From Chloroflexota bacterium (GTDB lineage: Bacteria > Chloroflexota > Dehalococcoidia > GIF9 > AB-539-J10), in the NCBI GenBank assembly GCA_015222255.1, contig JADFUX010000012.1, positions 1 through 21,565 of the forward strand: a stretch of 21,565 bases of DNA, given 5' to 3'. Under the pieces are notes generated by a model. The model had not been told where the DNA came from and did not search any database. It worked only from the letters and a program-made list of their open reading frames with translations. Position 1 is the first letter of the stretch. Each line of letters begins with the position of its first letter. The position numbers and the translations under genes were made by a program. Positions 1 through 6,763 of this stretch are shown here, in pieces.

Positions 1-31
1 AGACTGCTTCGCTTCGCTCGCAATAACAAAG
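1..31. repeat. Possible dispersed GC-rich palindromic repeat fragment
   Basis: The first 31 bases contain the tandem words gcttc-gcttc-gctcgc followed by aataacaa. This closely resembles a short interspersed repeat (reverse strand: attgcgagcgaagcgaagca) that I recall from intergenic regions of many environmental bacterial genomes. It lies at the window edge, so its left part is missing, and no second copy was found in the window. The assignment rests on recalled resemblance only. Confidence 0.35.
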
Positions 32-140
32 AAGAGAAGGGAGCAAAACGGCACCGAGAGGTGCTACAGAATTGAACTTGGCAGTACGTTTGCGTTAATA
101 TTCGTCTTAGGCTAAACTAGAACACAAGAATGAAAGCTCT

Positions 141-161
141 CCCTTAGTCCAGAACTAAGGG
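141..161 (+). promoter_or_regulatory. Perfect 8-bp stem-loop in the thiC leader
   Basis: The arms cccttagt (141-148) and actaaggg (154-161) are exact reverse complements around a 5-base loop, ccaga. The hairpin ends about 14 bases before the thiC Shine-Dalgarno (gaggggg, 175-181). No T-tract follows, so it is unlikely to be a simple terminator; an RNA-stabilising, translational or protein-binding role is possible. The conserved thi-box words of a TPP riboswitch are absent from 1-186. Confidence 0.4.
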
Positions 162-186
162 GATGATTTTTGCTGAGGGGGTAAGA

Positions 187-1482
187 ATGACTCAATTAGA
201 ACTGGCTCGGAGTGGCGTTATATCGGAGCAGATGAGGTATGTGGCTGAGCAGGAGGGGTTGGATGCCACATTTGTCCAACAAGGAGTAGCTGAAGGCACA
301 ATTGTGATCCCGGCTAACATCAACCACGGAAATCTTGTTCCTCTTGGCATAGGCAAGGGATTAAGAACGAAGGTCAATGCTAACATAGGCACTTCGTCGG
401 ACTTTGGCAATATGAGCACAGAGCTTGATAAGCTACAAACAGCTATTGACTATGGCTCTGATACAGTCATGGATTTGAGCACCGGCGGCGATATTTCAGC
501 GATTCGGCGAGCTATCGTTGCTGCCAGTCCCCTACCGGTTGGAACCGTGCCCATTTATCAGGTAGGTCTTGAGGCTATCGTAAGGCACGGAGCTATTGTA
601 GATATGACCATTGATGACATCCTGGATGTAATTGAGGAGCATGCCACGGATGGCGTTGATTTTGTCACTGTCCACTGTGGGGTGACGAAGGCAACTGTCG
701 AGCGACTAAGACATCAAGGTAGGGTAACCAACATCGTATCTCGGGGAGGCGCTTTTCTCGCTGCACGGATATTGCATACCGGTGAGGAGAATCCCCTATA
801 CGAATACTACGACCGCTTGCTAGATATAGCCCGCAAGTATGATGTAACTCTGAGCTTGGGTGATGGCTTGCGACCGGGAAGCTTGGCCGATGCCAGCGAT
901 CGAGCTCAATTTGAAGAGCTAATCACTCTTGGTGAGTTAACAGACAGGGCTCGTGAGGCTGGTGTTCAGGTCATGATTGAAGGTCCAGGACATCTGCCGC
1001 TAGACCAGGTGGTCAGCAACGTCCAGATGGAGAAGAGCATTTGCCGTGGGGCCCCATTCTATGTTCTGGGTCCCTTGGTAACCGATATAGGTGCAGGCTA
1101 TGACCATATTGTTGGTGCCATTGGAGGTGCTATCGCTGCTGCCGCCGGCACCGACTTCCTGTGTTACGTTACCCCCACAGAGCATCTTGGTCTTCCCGAT
1201 ACTGCAGATGTAAAGGAGGGGGTAATCGCCTCTCGCATTGCTGCTCATGCTGGTGACATCGTTAAAGGCGTGAAGGGAGCTCGGGATTGGGATGACAAAA
1301 TGGCCAGAGCTCGGAGTAGCTTTGATTGGGAAACCCAAGCTGAATTATCCCTAAATCAAGAGCGAGCACGAGGAGTTCATGCCAAGCATACCACCGCCGG
1401 CAGGGCATGCAGTATGTGCGGTGACTTCTGCGCCATGGAATTGATAGAGAAATGCCTGGACTCTCCCCAAGTCAGGTGTTAA
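187..1482 (+). CDS. thiC: Phosphomethylpyrimidine synthase ThiC (short form)
   Basis: Radical-SAM enzyme converting aminoimidazole ribotide to HMP-phosphate, the pyrimidine half of thiamine; cytosolic. The 431-residue protein is the short form that lacks the N-terminal extension of the roughly 630-residue proteobacterial enzyme. Visible family motifs in order are MDLSTGGD near 95-102, [34 protein letters not shown] and DIGAGYDHI, then a C-terminal cysteine cluster C408-x2-C411-x3-C415 for the 4Fe-4S centre. The usual textbook spacing is CX2CX4C, so this cluster is one residue tighter. The start at 187 is preferred over the in-frame ATG at 163 because gaggggg lies just upstream of it and the protein then begins at the expected [10 protein letters not shown]. 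First gene of a packed + strand run; cinA begins 9 bases after its stop. No TPP riboswitch is seen. Confidence 0.95.
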   Translation: MTQLELARSGVISEQMRYVAEQEGLDATFVQQGVAEGTIVIPANINHGNLVPLGIGKGLRTKVNANIGTSSDFGNMSTELDKLQTAIDYGSDTVMDLSTGGDISAIRRAIVAASPLPVGTVPIYQVGLEAIVRHGAIVDMTIDDILDVIEEHATDGVDFVTVHCGVTKATVERLRHQGRVTNIVSRGGAFLAARILHTGEENPLYEYYDRLLDIARKYDVTLSLGDGLRPGSLADASDRAQFEELITLGELTDRAREAGVQVMIEGPGHLPLDQVVSNVQMEKSICRGAPFYVLGPLVTDIGAGYDHIVGAIGGAIAAAAGTDFLCYVTPTEHLGLPDTADVKEGVIASRIAAHAGDIVKGVKGARDWDDKMARARSSFDWETQAELSLNQERARGVHAKHTTAGRACSMCGDFCAMELIEKCLDSPQVRC

Positions 1483-1491
1483 ATAAGTCGA

Positions 1492-2676
1492 GTGAAGGCG
1501 GAGATAATCCCCACCGGCACAGAGATCCTGCTTGGCGAGATAATAGATACTAACTCCTCTTTTTTGGCCCGCCAACTACCTCCACTCGGAATTGACCTTC
1601 ACTTCGTCTCCGTAGTGGGTGATAATCGAGCAAGGTTGCTTGATGCTTTAAGGCGAGCGTGGGAGAGAGCAGACCTCATTATTACCATAGGGGGCTTAGG
1701 TCCCACCCAGGATGACATCACTCGAGAGGCTATTGCCGAACTACTGGGGGAGGACTTGAAAATCGATCCTCTTTTATGGCGAGAACTGGAGGAGCTGTTT
1801 ATCCGGCATCATCGGGAGATACCGGCGAGCAATGTGAAGCAAGCAATGGTTATTTCTTCGGCACAGGTAGTTCGCAATCCTCAAGGCACCGCTCCCGGCT
1901 GGTGGATTGACAAGGATGGTCATATTATTGTGGCTATGCCTGGGCCACCCGAGGAGATGCAGTCTATGTGGATGAATAGCATCTTGCCCGCCTTGACGCA
2001 AAAGCGAACTGGCGCCGTTATTCTTTCTCGAACTATTAAGACCTTTGGATTAACTGAAGCCAAAGTGGATGAATTGGTAGCCCCCTTCTTGCACTCATCC
2101 AACCCAACTCTGGCTACCTATGTTAGACCTGATGGCATTCATTTGCGCATTGCAGCTAAGGCAAGCGAGATGTCAGAAGCACAGCAAATGATTGAACAAA
2201 GGGAAGCCGACATTAGGAAAATACTGGCTGACCACATATGGGGCGTGGATAGCGATACCTTAGGGTCTGCCGTTGCCGCTTTGCTTAAAGCTAAGAGGCT
2301 CAGTCTGGCCGTAATGGAATCATATACTGGTGGCCTTCTCAGCAGTACCCTCGCCAGCAGTGCGGAAAGCTTTAGCTACTTCAGAGGAGGATTAGTGGTA
2401 TGTAGTGAGGAAGCTAGAACCGCTTTTGGCCTCGATTCCCACCTCATAGGTAACCAATTGGCTGAGGCCATGGCCGATGTGGCGATGCGCCAGCTACGAG
2501 CTAGTGTCGGCATCGGTATTGCTGGGGAAGGCAGCAACGTATCTATTGGCTTGGATTGCCATAGGTTCAAGAGGAGCGTCACTCATAGCTACTTTGGAGA
2601 TCAACTGAGAATACAGCAGACGGTGGTTTATGCTGCCCTTTTTGAATTACGAAAAATACTGCTTGCGGAGGCTTGA
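1492..2676 (+). CDS. cinA: CinA family protein (MoCF-like domain plus C-terminal NMN-deamidase-like domain)
   Basis: CinA proteins act in pyridine-nucleotide recycling; they combine an N-terminal molybdopterin-binding-like (COG1058) domain, with ADP-ribose pyrophosphatase activity in characterised members, and a C-terminal nicotinamide mononucleotide deamidase domain (COG1546). Residues 1-170 show PTGTEILLGEIIDTNS, the GGLGPTQDDITREA signature (67-80) and AMPGPPEEM (148-156), so the first domain looks normal. The C-terminal domain (about 255-394) is degraded relative to the family: the AESCTGG motif reads MESYTGG (275-281), and the TGIAGPGGG loop is shortened to GIAGEGS (342-348). Deamidase activity is therefore doubtful although the motif Ser277 remains. 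GTG start; no strong ribosome-binding site. Its TGA shares one base with the speD ATG, implying translational coupling. Confidence 0.9.
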   Translation: MKAEIIPTGTEILLGEIIDTNSSFLARQLPPLGIDLHFVSVVGDNRARLLDALRRAWERADLIITIGGLGPTQDDITREAIAELLGEDLKIDPLLWRELEELFIRHHREIPASNVKQAMVISSAQVVRNPQGTAPGWWIDKDGHIIVAMPGPPEEMQSMWMNSILPALTQKRTGAVILSRTIKTFGLTEAKVDELVAPFLHSSNPTLATYVRPDGIHLRIAAKASEMSEAQQMIEQREADIRKILADHIWGVDSDTLGSAVAALLKAKRLSLAVMESYTGGLLSSTLASSAESFSYFRGGLVVCSEEARTAFGLDSHLIGNQLAEAMADVAMRQLRASVGIGIAGEGSNVSIGLDCHRFKRSVTHSYFGDQLRIQQTVVYAALFELRKILLAEA

Positions 2677-3050
2677 TGCATTTAATCATAGATGGCTATT
2701 CTAGCAATCAGGAAATCCTTCAGGACGAGGATTCCTTGCGTGATTGGTTGGAAAGCTACCCTTCTGAAATTGGTATGACCAGAATTTCGGCACCCTTGGT
2801 GCTCAGATATACGGGGGACAAGCTGGAGGATTGGGGAATATCAGGCTTCGTTTTTCTCGCTGAGAGCCATATCAGCGTCCATACCTTCGTCGAGCCATGC
2901 TATGTCAATATCGATGTTTTTTCCTGTAAGGATTTCGATACCGAGAGATCAGTCAAGGATTGCCAAGACAAGTTTCAGTTGGTCAGGTTAAGAACCCAGG
3001 TTCTTGACAGGGAATGGGCAGAAAAGCCTAGCACGGCTGCTAGCTCGTGA
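2676..3050 (+). CDS. speD: S-adenosylmethionine decarboxylase proenzyme (class 1B)
   Basis: Pyruvoyl-dependent enzyme making decarboxylated AdoMet, the aminopropyl donor for spermidine. The 124-residue proenzyme has the self-cleavage site LAE63-S64HISVHTF: processing between Glu63 and Ser64 turns Ser64 into the pyruvoyl group. His69 and Cys84 (in VNIDVFSC) occupy the positions of the processing and catalytic His68/Cys83 of the Thermotoga enzyme, shifted by one. Length and motifs match the small bacterial/archaeal form (SpeH/SpeD2). The ATG at 2676 overlaps the cinA stop, and ggagg at 2667-2671 serves as ribosome-binding site; an in-frame TTG at 2673 is less likely. An agmatinase homologue follows after 18 bases, so agmatine-to-putrescine and AdoMet decarboxylation may be produced together. 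No spermidine synthase is visible in the window. Confidence 0.95.
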   Translation: MHLIIDGYSSNQEILQDEDSLRDWLESYPSEIGMTRISAPLVLRYTGDKLEDWGISGFVFLAESHISVHTFVEPCYVNIDVFSCKDFDTERSVKDCQDKFQLVRLRTQVLDREWAEKPSTAASS

Positions 3051-3068
3051 CTTACCTTTACGCCGCTA

Positions 3069-3950
3069 GTGAAGGAGAACTCATTCTTGCCACCCAGTGT
3101 TTTTGCTGGCGTGCCAGCGCCATACTGTGATTTTGACAGAGCCAAAGTGGTAATCCTGCCTGTTCCCTATGATGGTACCACCGAATGGCGAACCGGCACG
3201 CGCGATGCTCCACAGGCTATCATTAATGCCTCCCGCTATTTGGAAATGTATGATTTAGAATTGGATCGAGAGATCTATGAAGTTGGCATTCATACCTTGC
3301 CCGAGGTAGAAGTGCTTATGAGCGGCCCGGAGAACATGCTTCAGAGAGTATATGAGATAACTGGGGAATTGGTGCAAAAGGGGAAATTGGTAGTTATGTT
3401 AGGCGGGGAGCATTCTCTATCCTTCGCCACAGTGCGAGCTTTAAGAGAGGCATTTCCTCAGCTTTCTGTATTGCAATTCGATGCCCATGCCGACCTTCGG
3501 GATGAATACTTGGGAACTAAGTATGGACAGGCTTGTGTTATGCGCCGTGTCTCTGAGCTCTGCTCTATTGTACAGGTTGGGATACGCAGCCTCTCCAGGG
3601 AAGAAAAGCAATTCCTGGACAGAAACAGAATGACACCATTCTATATGTCAACTATGGCTGAGGACAAAGACCTCGTAAACCATATCTTAGCTTCGCTTTC
3701 GGAAGAAGTATACGTGACCATAGACGTGGATGTCTTTGACCCTTCAATCATGCCGGCCGTAGGCACTCCTGAGCCCGGCGGCATGCAGTGGCAACAAGTG
3801 TTGGACATACTGAAGTCGGTAGCCCACCACAAACATGTACTTGGTTTTGACTTAGTGGAATTCTGCCCCAGAGAGGGGCCGATTTCTTGCGCTTTCACGC
3901 TCGCCAAATTGGCCTATAAGTTTATTGGGTACGCTGTGGCACATGGTTGA
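3069..3950 (+). CDS. speB: Agmatinase / ureohydrolase family protein
   Basis: Binuclear manganese ureohydrolase, expected to split agmatine into putrescine and urea in the cytosol. Metal-ligand motifs are intact: GGEHS (112-116), DAHAD (138-142) and DVDVFDP (219-225); EFCPREG lies near the C-terminus. Full family length at 293 residues from the GTG at 3069. A TTG at 3087 (giving MPPSVFAG) is a serious alternative because aaggag (3072-3077) stands nine bases before it, whereas the GTG has no ribosome-binding site of its own. Oddity: where relatives of this type have Tyr-Ser-His-Ala after the DAHAD loop, this protein reads Y152-G-Q154-A, so the conserved active-site His (the counterpart of E. 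coli agmatinase His163) is replaced by Gln. It could have altered activity or another guanidino substrate. The neighbouring speD supports a polyamine role. Confidence 0.88.
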   Translation: MKENSFLPPSVFAGVPAPYCDFDRAKVVILPVPYDGTTEWRTGTRDAPQAIINASRYLEMYDLELDREIYEVGIHTLPEVEVLMSGPENMLQRVYEITGELVQKGKLVVMLGGEHSLSFATVRALREAFPQLSVLQFDAHADLRDEYLGTKYGQACVMRRVSELCSIVQVGIRSLSREEKQFLDRNRMTPFYMSTMAEDKDLVNHILASLSEEVYVTIDVDVFDPSIMPAVGTPEPGGMQWQQVLDILKSVAHHKHVLGFDLVEFCPREGPISCAFTLAKLAYKFIGYAVAHG

Positions 3951-4806
3951 CCATGCTTGTGTTTCATTCTATCATATTACCAACATAGTGAAAGCACAGG
4001 AAAAGCCTTCCGGCGGAGACTATCATCCTAGCCTTGGCGAATTAGCTGTAAGTTTTCTCACCACTTTACCTTCTGAAGGTAGGGATAAGGCACAACAAGA
4101 GGTATACAATTTTGCCCATTGGTATGGCTGGAATCGGTTGGTCAGTGAACTTAGTGCTCCCAACGTAGCTAGCTATGCCGACCAGATTGCTTCTGCGGGC
4201 ACAGAAGCAGTAAAGAAGCTGGTGCCAGTTAGAGCCTTCCTCAATTACGCATGGAGAAGGAGATTGACCAAGACCAACGTTGGCATGCACCTTCGGCCAA
4301 GAAAAGCGCCATCTAGGACCACGTTATCACCTGGGCTAGCTTCCCAGAATACCATTGTCCTGACCGCCGAGGGCCGTGCCAAGTTGGAAGCGGATCTGGC
4401 TTCTCTTAGAGAAGAGCGCTCCGAGGTTGTTGAGGAGGTACAGAAAGCGGCGGCCGACAAGGATTTTCGGGAGAACGCTCCATTACAAGCTGCGAGAGAA
4501 CATCAAGGGCACCTGGAGGGAAGAATTCAGGAACTGCAATCAGCTTTGAAAGCGGCGAGTGTCATGGAGGAAGGGGGTAGCACCTCTGGCATAGGCATTG
4601 GTAGCGCAGTGGTGATCCAGGACGTAGAGTCTGGTAAAGAGCTAAGTTACGTTCTAGTTGACTCGAGAGAGGCAAACCCGCTTAAAGGTAAAGTCTCCGT
4701 TGCTTCACCTATAGGGAAAGCTCTGTTAGGCCGAAGGCAAGGGGAGACAGCCGAAATCAACGCTCCTGGGGGTATCTTTCGCTACCGCATTCAACACGTT
4801 CAATAG
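3943..4806 (+). CDS. GreA-type transcript cleavage factor with N-terminal recombinase-like SAM domain
   Basis: Two-part protein, 287 residues from this start. Residues about 137-287 are a complete GreA: a coiled-coil hairpin (140-210) with the tip ADKDFRENAP, whose Asp174 and Glu177 match the acidic pair (E. coli Asp41/Glu44) that drives RNA polymerase backtrack cleavage, followed by the FKBP-like domain (about 215-287). Residues about 30-118 are not GreA; they resemble the SAM-like core-binding domain of tyrosine recombinases (FAHWYGW, VASYADQI, VRAFLNYAW, LTKTNVGMHL). A Ser/Thr-rich linker (121-136) joins them. No recombinase catalytic domain is present. The start is uncertain: the ATG at 3943 overlaps the end of speB, while the GTG at 3988 gives MKAQEKPSGG and may fit homologues better; neither has a clear ribosome-binding site. 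Last gene of the + strand run. Confidence 0.88.
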   Translation: MVDHACVSFYHITNIVKAQEKPSGGDYHPSLGELAVSFLTTLPSEGRDKAQQEVYNFAHWYGWNRLVSELSAPNVASYADQIASAGTEAVKKLVPVRAFLNYAWRRRLTKTNVGMHLRPRKAPSRTTLSPGLASQNTIVLTAEGRAKLEADLASLREERSEVVEEVQKAAADKDFRENAPLQAAREHQGHLEGRIQELQSALKAASVMEEGGSTSGIGIGSAVVIQDVESGKELSYVLVDSREANPLKGKVSVASPIGKALLGRRQGETAEINAPGGIFRYRIQHVQ

Positions 4807-4811
4807 TGAGA

Positions 4812-5009
4812 ATCAACTGGCTCATGCAATCCAGGAATGTCATCTTCACAAACCGTGCGTCGCCCTTTGCTCTTTGTCTCGCCTCCAGGATAGGGAGCAA
4901 TAGCTGGACAAGGAGCACACCAATCAGCCGAGAAATCTACCACGACAGGCGCCTTCGGTGGCAGCATGGATTTACCCAGGTCTTCCTTTCCTAGTATGGG
5001 TCCTATCTA
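4812..5009 (-). pseudogene. Thioredoxin gene remnant
   Basis: On the reverse strand, reading down from 5009, one frame gives GPILGKEDLGKSMLPPK then VVVDFSADWCAPC and PAIAPY, an unmistakable thioredoxin N-terminus including the WCxxC redox motif (4908-4922). The start codon position reads ATA, and a stop lies just upstream. After the active site the frame drifts: RFVKM and DDIPGLHE, which match the central thioredoxin strand and the region after it, sit in different frames. The sequence then stops at the end of the greA-like gene without the cis-Pro half. It is a truncated, frameshifted remnant, not an expressed thioredoxin. The small + strand open frame here (4806-4994) is chance. Confidence 0.72.
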
Positions 5010-5022
5010 TTTGACCAGCTCG

Positions 5023-5799
5023 TTAGAGTGCCACATCTAAGGCGAAGAAATCGGCAGCATTTCTCGCTGTCTGCTCAGCAATTACGGACTCGTCGAGTTC
5101 CTTAAGACGCGCAACAGCCCTCAGACTCCTTAAGACATCAACAGGTCTAGAATTGTACCTTGCCTCTCTACCATAAGCAACGGGACAATCCGTTTCCAGG
5201 AATAACCTGTCCAGGGGTGTTTCCCTGACTGCCCTTCTGTGCTCTTCGTGATACTCTGCAGCCGGCGTAGCGGAGATGAAATACCCCACACTGATTATGT
5301 CCCTGAGTACGCTGGAAAAACCGGTGAACCAATGGAAGACGGCTTTGTCCACTCCACTATCCTGAACCAGCTGTAGCGCATCCTTCCAAGCATATCTGCT
5401 ATGAATTATCGCCGGTTTGGAGTATCTCTTAGCCAGATCTAGGAGACGCCTCAAAACAGCTTTTTGCATTTCCTTCGGTACGGCTCTTACCACTCTCTTA
5501 TCGTAGTCTAGGCCTATTTCGCCAATGGCACACGCTGCAGCAATGTTTTGCTCTATGAATTGCAAATTGTCGTTGACCTGAGTAGGCTCAAGATTAGCTA
5601 GCTGCCAAGGATGCAAGCCTAAGGCAGGATAGACAAAAGCATGGTGTTCTTGCGAAATTCGTAGTATTTTCACATTTGACTCTAGGTTCGAACCCACAGC
5701 TACTATGGCAATGACGCCGTTTTGCTTGGCTTCTTCAAGCAGCAAATCAGGATTCTCCAATTCATCCAGATGAGCGTGGCTGTCGATCAGTCTATACAA
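5023..5799 (-). CDS. TatD family metal-dependent hydrolase (putative DNase)
   Basis: A 258-residue TIM-barrel hydrolase of the TatD/YcfH family, whose studied members are 3'-5' exonucleases or DNases acting in DNA repair. Metal-site motifs appear in order: DSHAHLDE (N-terminus), GEIGLDYD (the bridging Glu), AIIHSR, VFHWFTG and FLETDCP. Length is normal for the family. The only start that fits the family N-terminus (YRLIDSHAH) is a TTG at 5797-5799; no obvious ribosome-binding site precedes it. The gene begins 15 bases after the stop of the small upstream gene (5815-6126) and probably shares its transcript. A decayed thioredoxin remnant lies just past its 3' end on the same strand. Confidence 0.9.
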   Translation of the reverse strand: MYRLIDSHAHLDELENPDLLLEEAKQNGVIAIVAVGSNLESNVKILRISQEHHAFVYPALGLHPWQLANLEPTQVNDNLQFIEQNIAAACAIGEIGLDYDKRVVRAVPKEMQKAVLRRLLDLAKRYSKPAIIHSRYAWKDALQLVQDSGVDKAVFHWFTGFSSVLRDIISVGYFISATPAAEYHEEHRRAVRETPLDRLFLETDCPVAYGREARYNSRPVDVLRSLRAVARLKELDESVIAEQTARNAADFFALDVAL

Positions 5800-5814
5800 C
5801 TTGAGATTAGCTAT

Positions 5815-6126
5815 TTAGATCTTCTTCTCTGCAAGCATCCCTTTGTAGTAGTTAATCCCCACCTCCGTCGGCTTGTAGCTGTAAAGGGCATATCTATCTC
5901 CCGGATCCTTAGTAATCAAACTCGCAGATATAAGCGCTCTCAGTACTGCTTCACCAAAGTATCCTCCCAAGTGAAGATGGTGGTCAGGTACGGATTTGCC
6001 GGTTGATTCATATTCCTTGCAAATGCTACCCAAAAGCCTAGCCGGATCCTCTTCTAAGCTCCTTAGAACGGCTTGTATGGTTTCCGTCCTCTTCACTACA
6101 GCGATAAAATCGTCAAACACACTCAT
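5815..6126 (-). CDS. Small protein of unknown function, winged-helix-like
   Basis: A 103-residue protein I cannot name. The N-terminal 40 residues are helical and charged (FDDFIAVVKRTETIQAVLRS). Residues about 48-97 have the spacing of a winged helix: HHLHLGGYFGEAVLRALISASLI, then a short charged wing (KDPGDRYALYSY), then PTEVGINYYKG, which resembles the last helix of MarR/ArsR-like domains (T.xG..yy). No metal or catalytic motif is seen. The ATG start is supported by aaagg about ten bases upstream. It precedes tatD on the same strand with a 15-base gap, suggesting co-transcription, and is divergent from the padR gene. A small DNA-binding regulator is a reasonable guess but unproven. Confidence 0.7.
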   Translation of the reverse strand: MSVFDDFIAVVKRTETIQAVLRSLEEDPARLLGSICKEYESTGKSVPDHHLHLGGYFGEAVLRALISASLITKDPGDRYALYSYKPTEVGINYYKGMLAEKKI

Positions 6127-6271
6127 AATCTATCGCCTTTCAGTTCTTGCTACAGCATAGAGGCGCCGAAATAATGTCCTTTCAATCCCTCTCCCCAGTT
6201 TCACCTCTCCCTGACTTGCCATCTCAGACACACCAAGAACACAGCAATCATCTTTCATCCCCTTATGCACC

Positions 6272-6299
6272 TTGACTCAAGCTAACCGTCTAATATTTT
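6272..6299 (+). promoter_or_regulatory. Candidate sigma-70-type promoter for padR
   Basis: TTGACT (6272-6277) and TATTTT (6294-6299) are separated by 16 bases. The predicted transcript would start near 6306, leaving a leader of about 115 bases before the padR ATG at 6421. The match is moderate, and other weak pairs exist in this stretch. Confidence 0.35.
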
Positions 6300-6420
6300 A
6301 GCCCCTAGTTGTTGTCTTGGCAATCTGATGATGTGCAGTCTCGAAGATCCCGTTGTTGACAGTCGAGATAGGCTATGCTACGGTGAACCGAGATCTAGGC
6401 CCCCCATGAGGGTAACTCAG

Positions 6421-6756
6421 ATGAACTTCAGTCGTGAATTGCTCAAGGGAAACACTGATTCTTTGCTGCTCTACCTGATCAATTGCCAGCCCACATATGG
6501 TTACCAAATCATAAAAGAGTTAGAGAAGCGGAGTAACGGATATTTCCAATTTAGGGAAGGAACGCTTTACCCTGCCCTTCATCGATTGGAGAGAAGTGAA
6601 CTAATTAGGGGCAGGTGGCAAAAGCTGCCCAACGGGCAAGAAAGGCGATATTACTACATAACCAGGAAGGGACAGCAAGCATTGGCCAAAAGACTGGCTG
6701 TGTGGCGGGATTTCTCCACCGCAGTCAAATCGATTATACAGCTAGAGACGACCTAG
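6421..6756 (+). CDS. PadR family transcriptional regulator
   Basis: Compact PadR-type repressor, 111 residues, with the characteristic winged-helix: ELLKGNTDSLLLYLI, the YGYQIIKELEKRS helix, FREGTLYPALHRLERSELIRG (recognition helix and following), the wing KLPNGQERRYYYIT and a final helix KGQQALAKRLAVW. Such proteins often repress the gene next to them. The ATG at 6421 is chosen because gagggt (6408-6413) lies seven bases upstream and the family N-terminus begins here; longer in-frame starts at 6328 and 6406 add sequence not expected of the family. Eight bases after its stop begins a wrecked gene for a HAAS-domain membrane protein, the common partner of such PadR genes, so this regulator has lost its obvious target. 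Confidence 0.9.
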   Translation: MNFSRELLKGNTDSLLLYLINCQPTYGYQIIKELEKRSNGYFQFREGTLYPALHRLERSELIRGRWQKLPNGQERRYYYITRKGQQALAKRLAVWRDFSTAVKSIIQLETT

Positions 6757-6763
6757 CACCCGA

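Noticed and set aside
1..186. TPP riboswitch before thiC
   Set aside because: I looked for the conserved CUGAGA and ACCUGAUC-type words and found none in correct order.
3943..4370. An integrase gene or mobile element before greA
   Set aside because: Only a core-binding-like domain is present, in one open frame with GreA, with no catalytic Arg-His-Arg-Tyr domain and no attachment-site repeats.
4806..4994. Rightward 62-codon open frame after the greA-like gene
   Set aside because: It is antisense to the thioredoxin remnant, which explains the sequence better.
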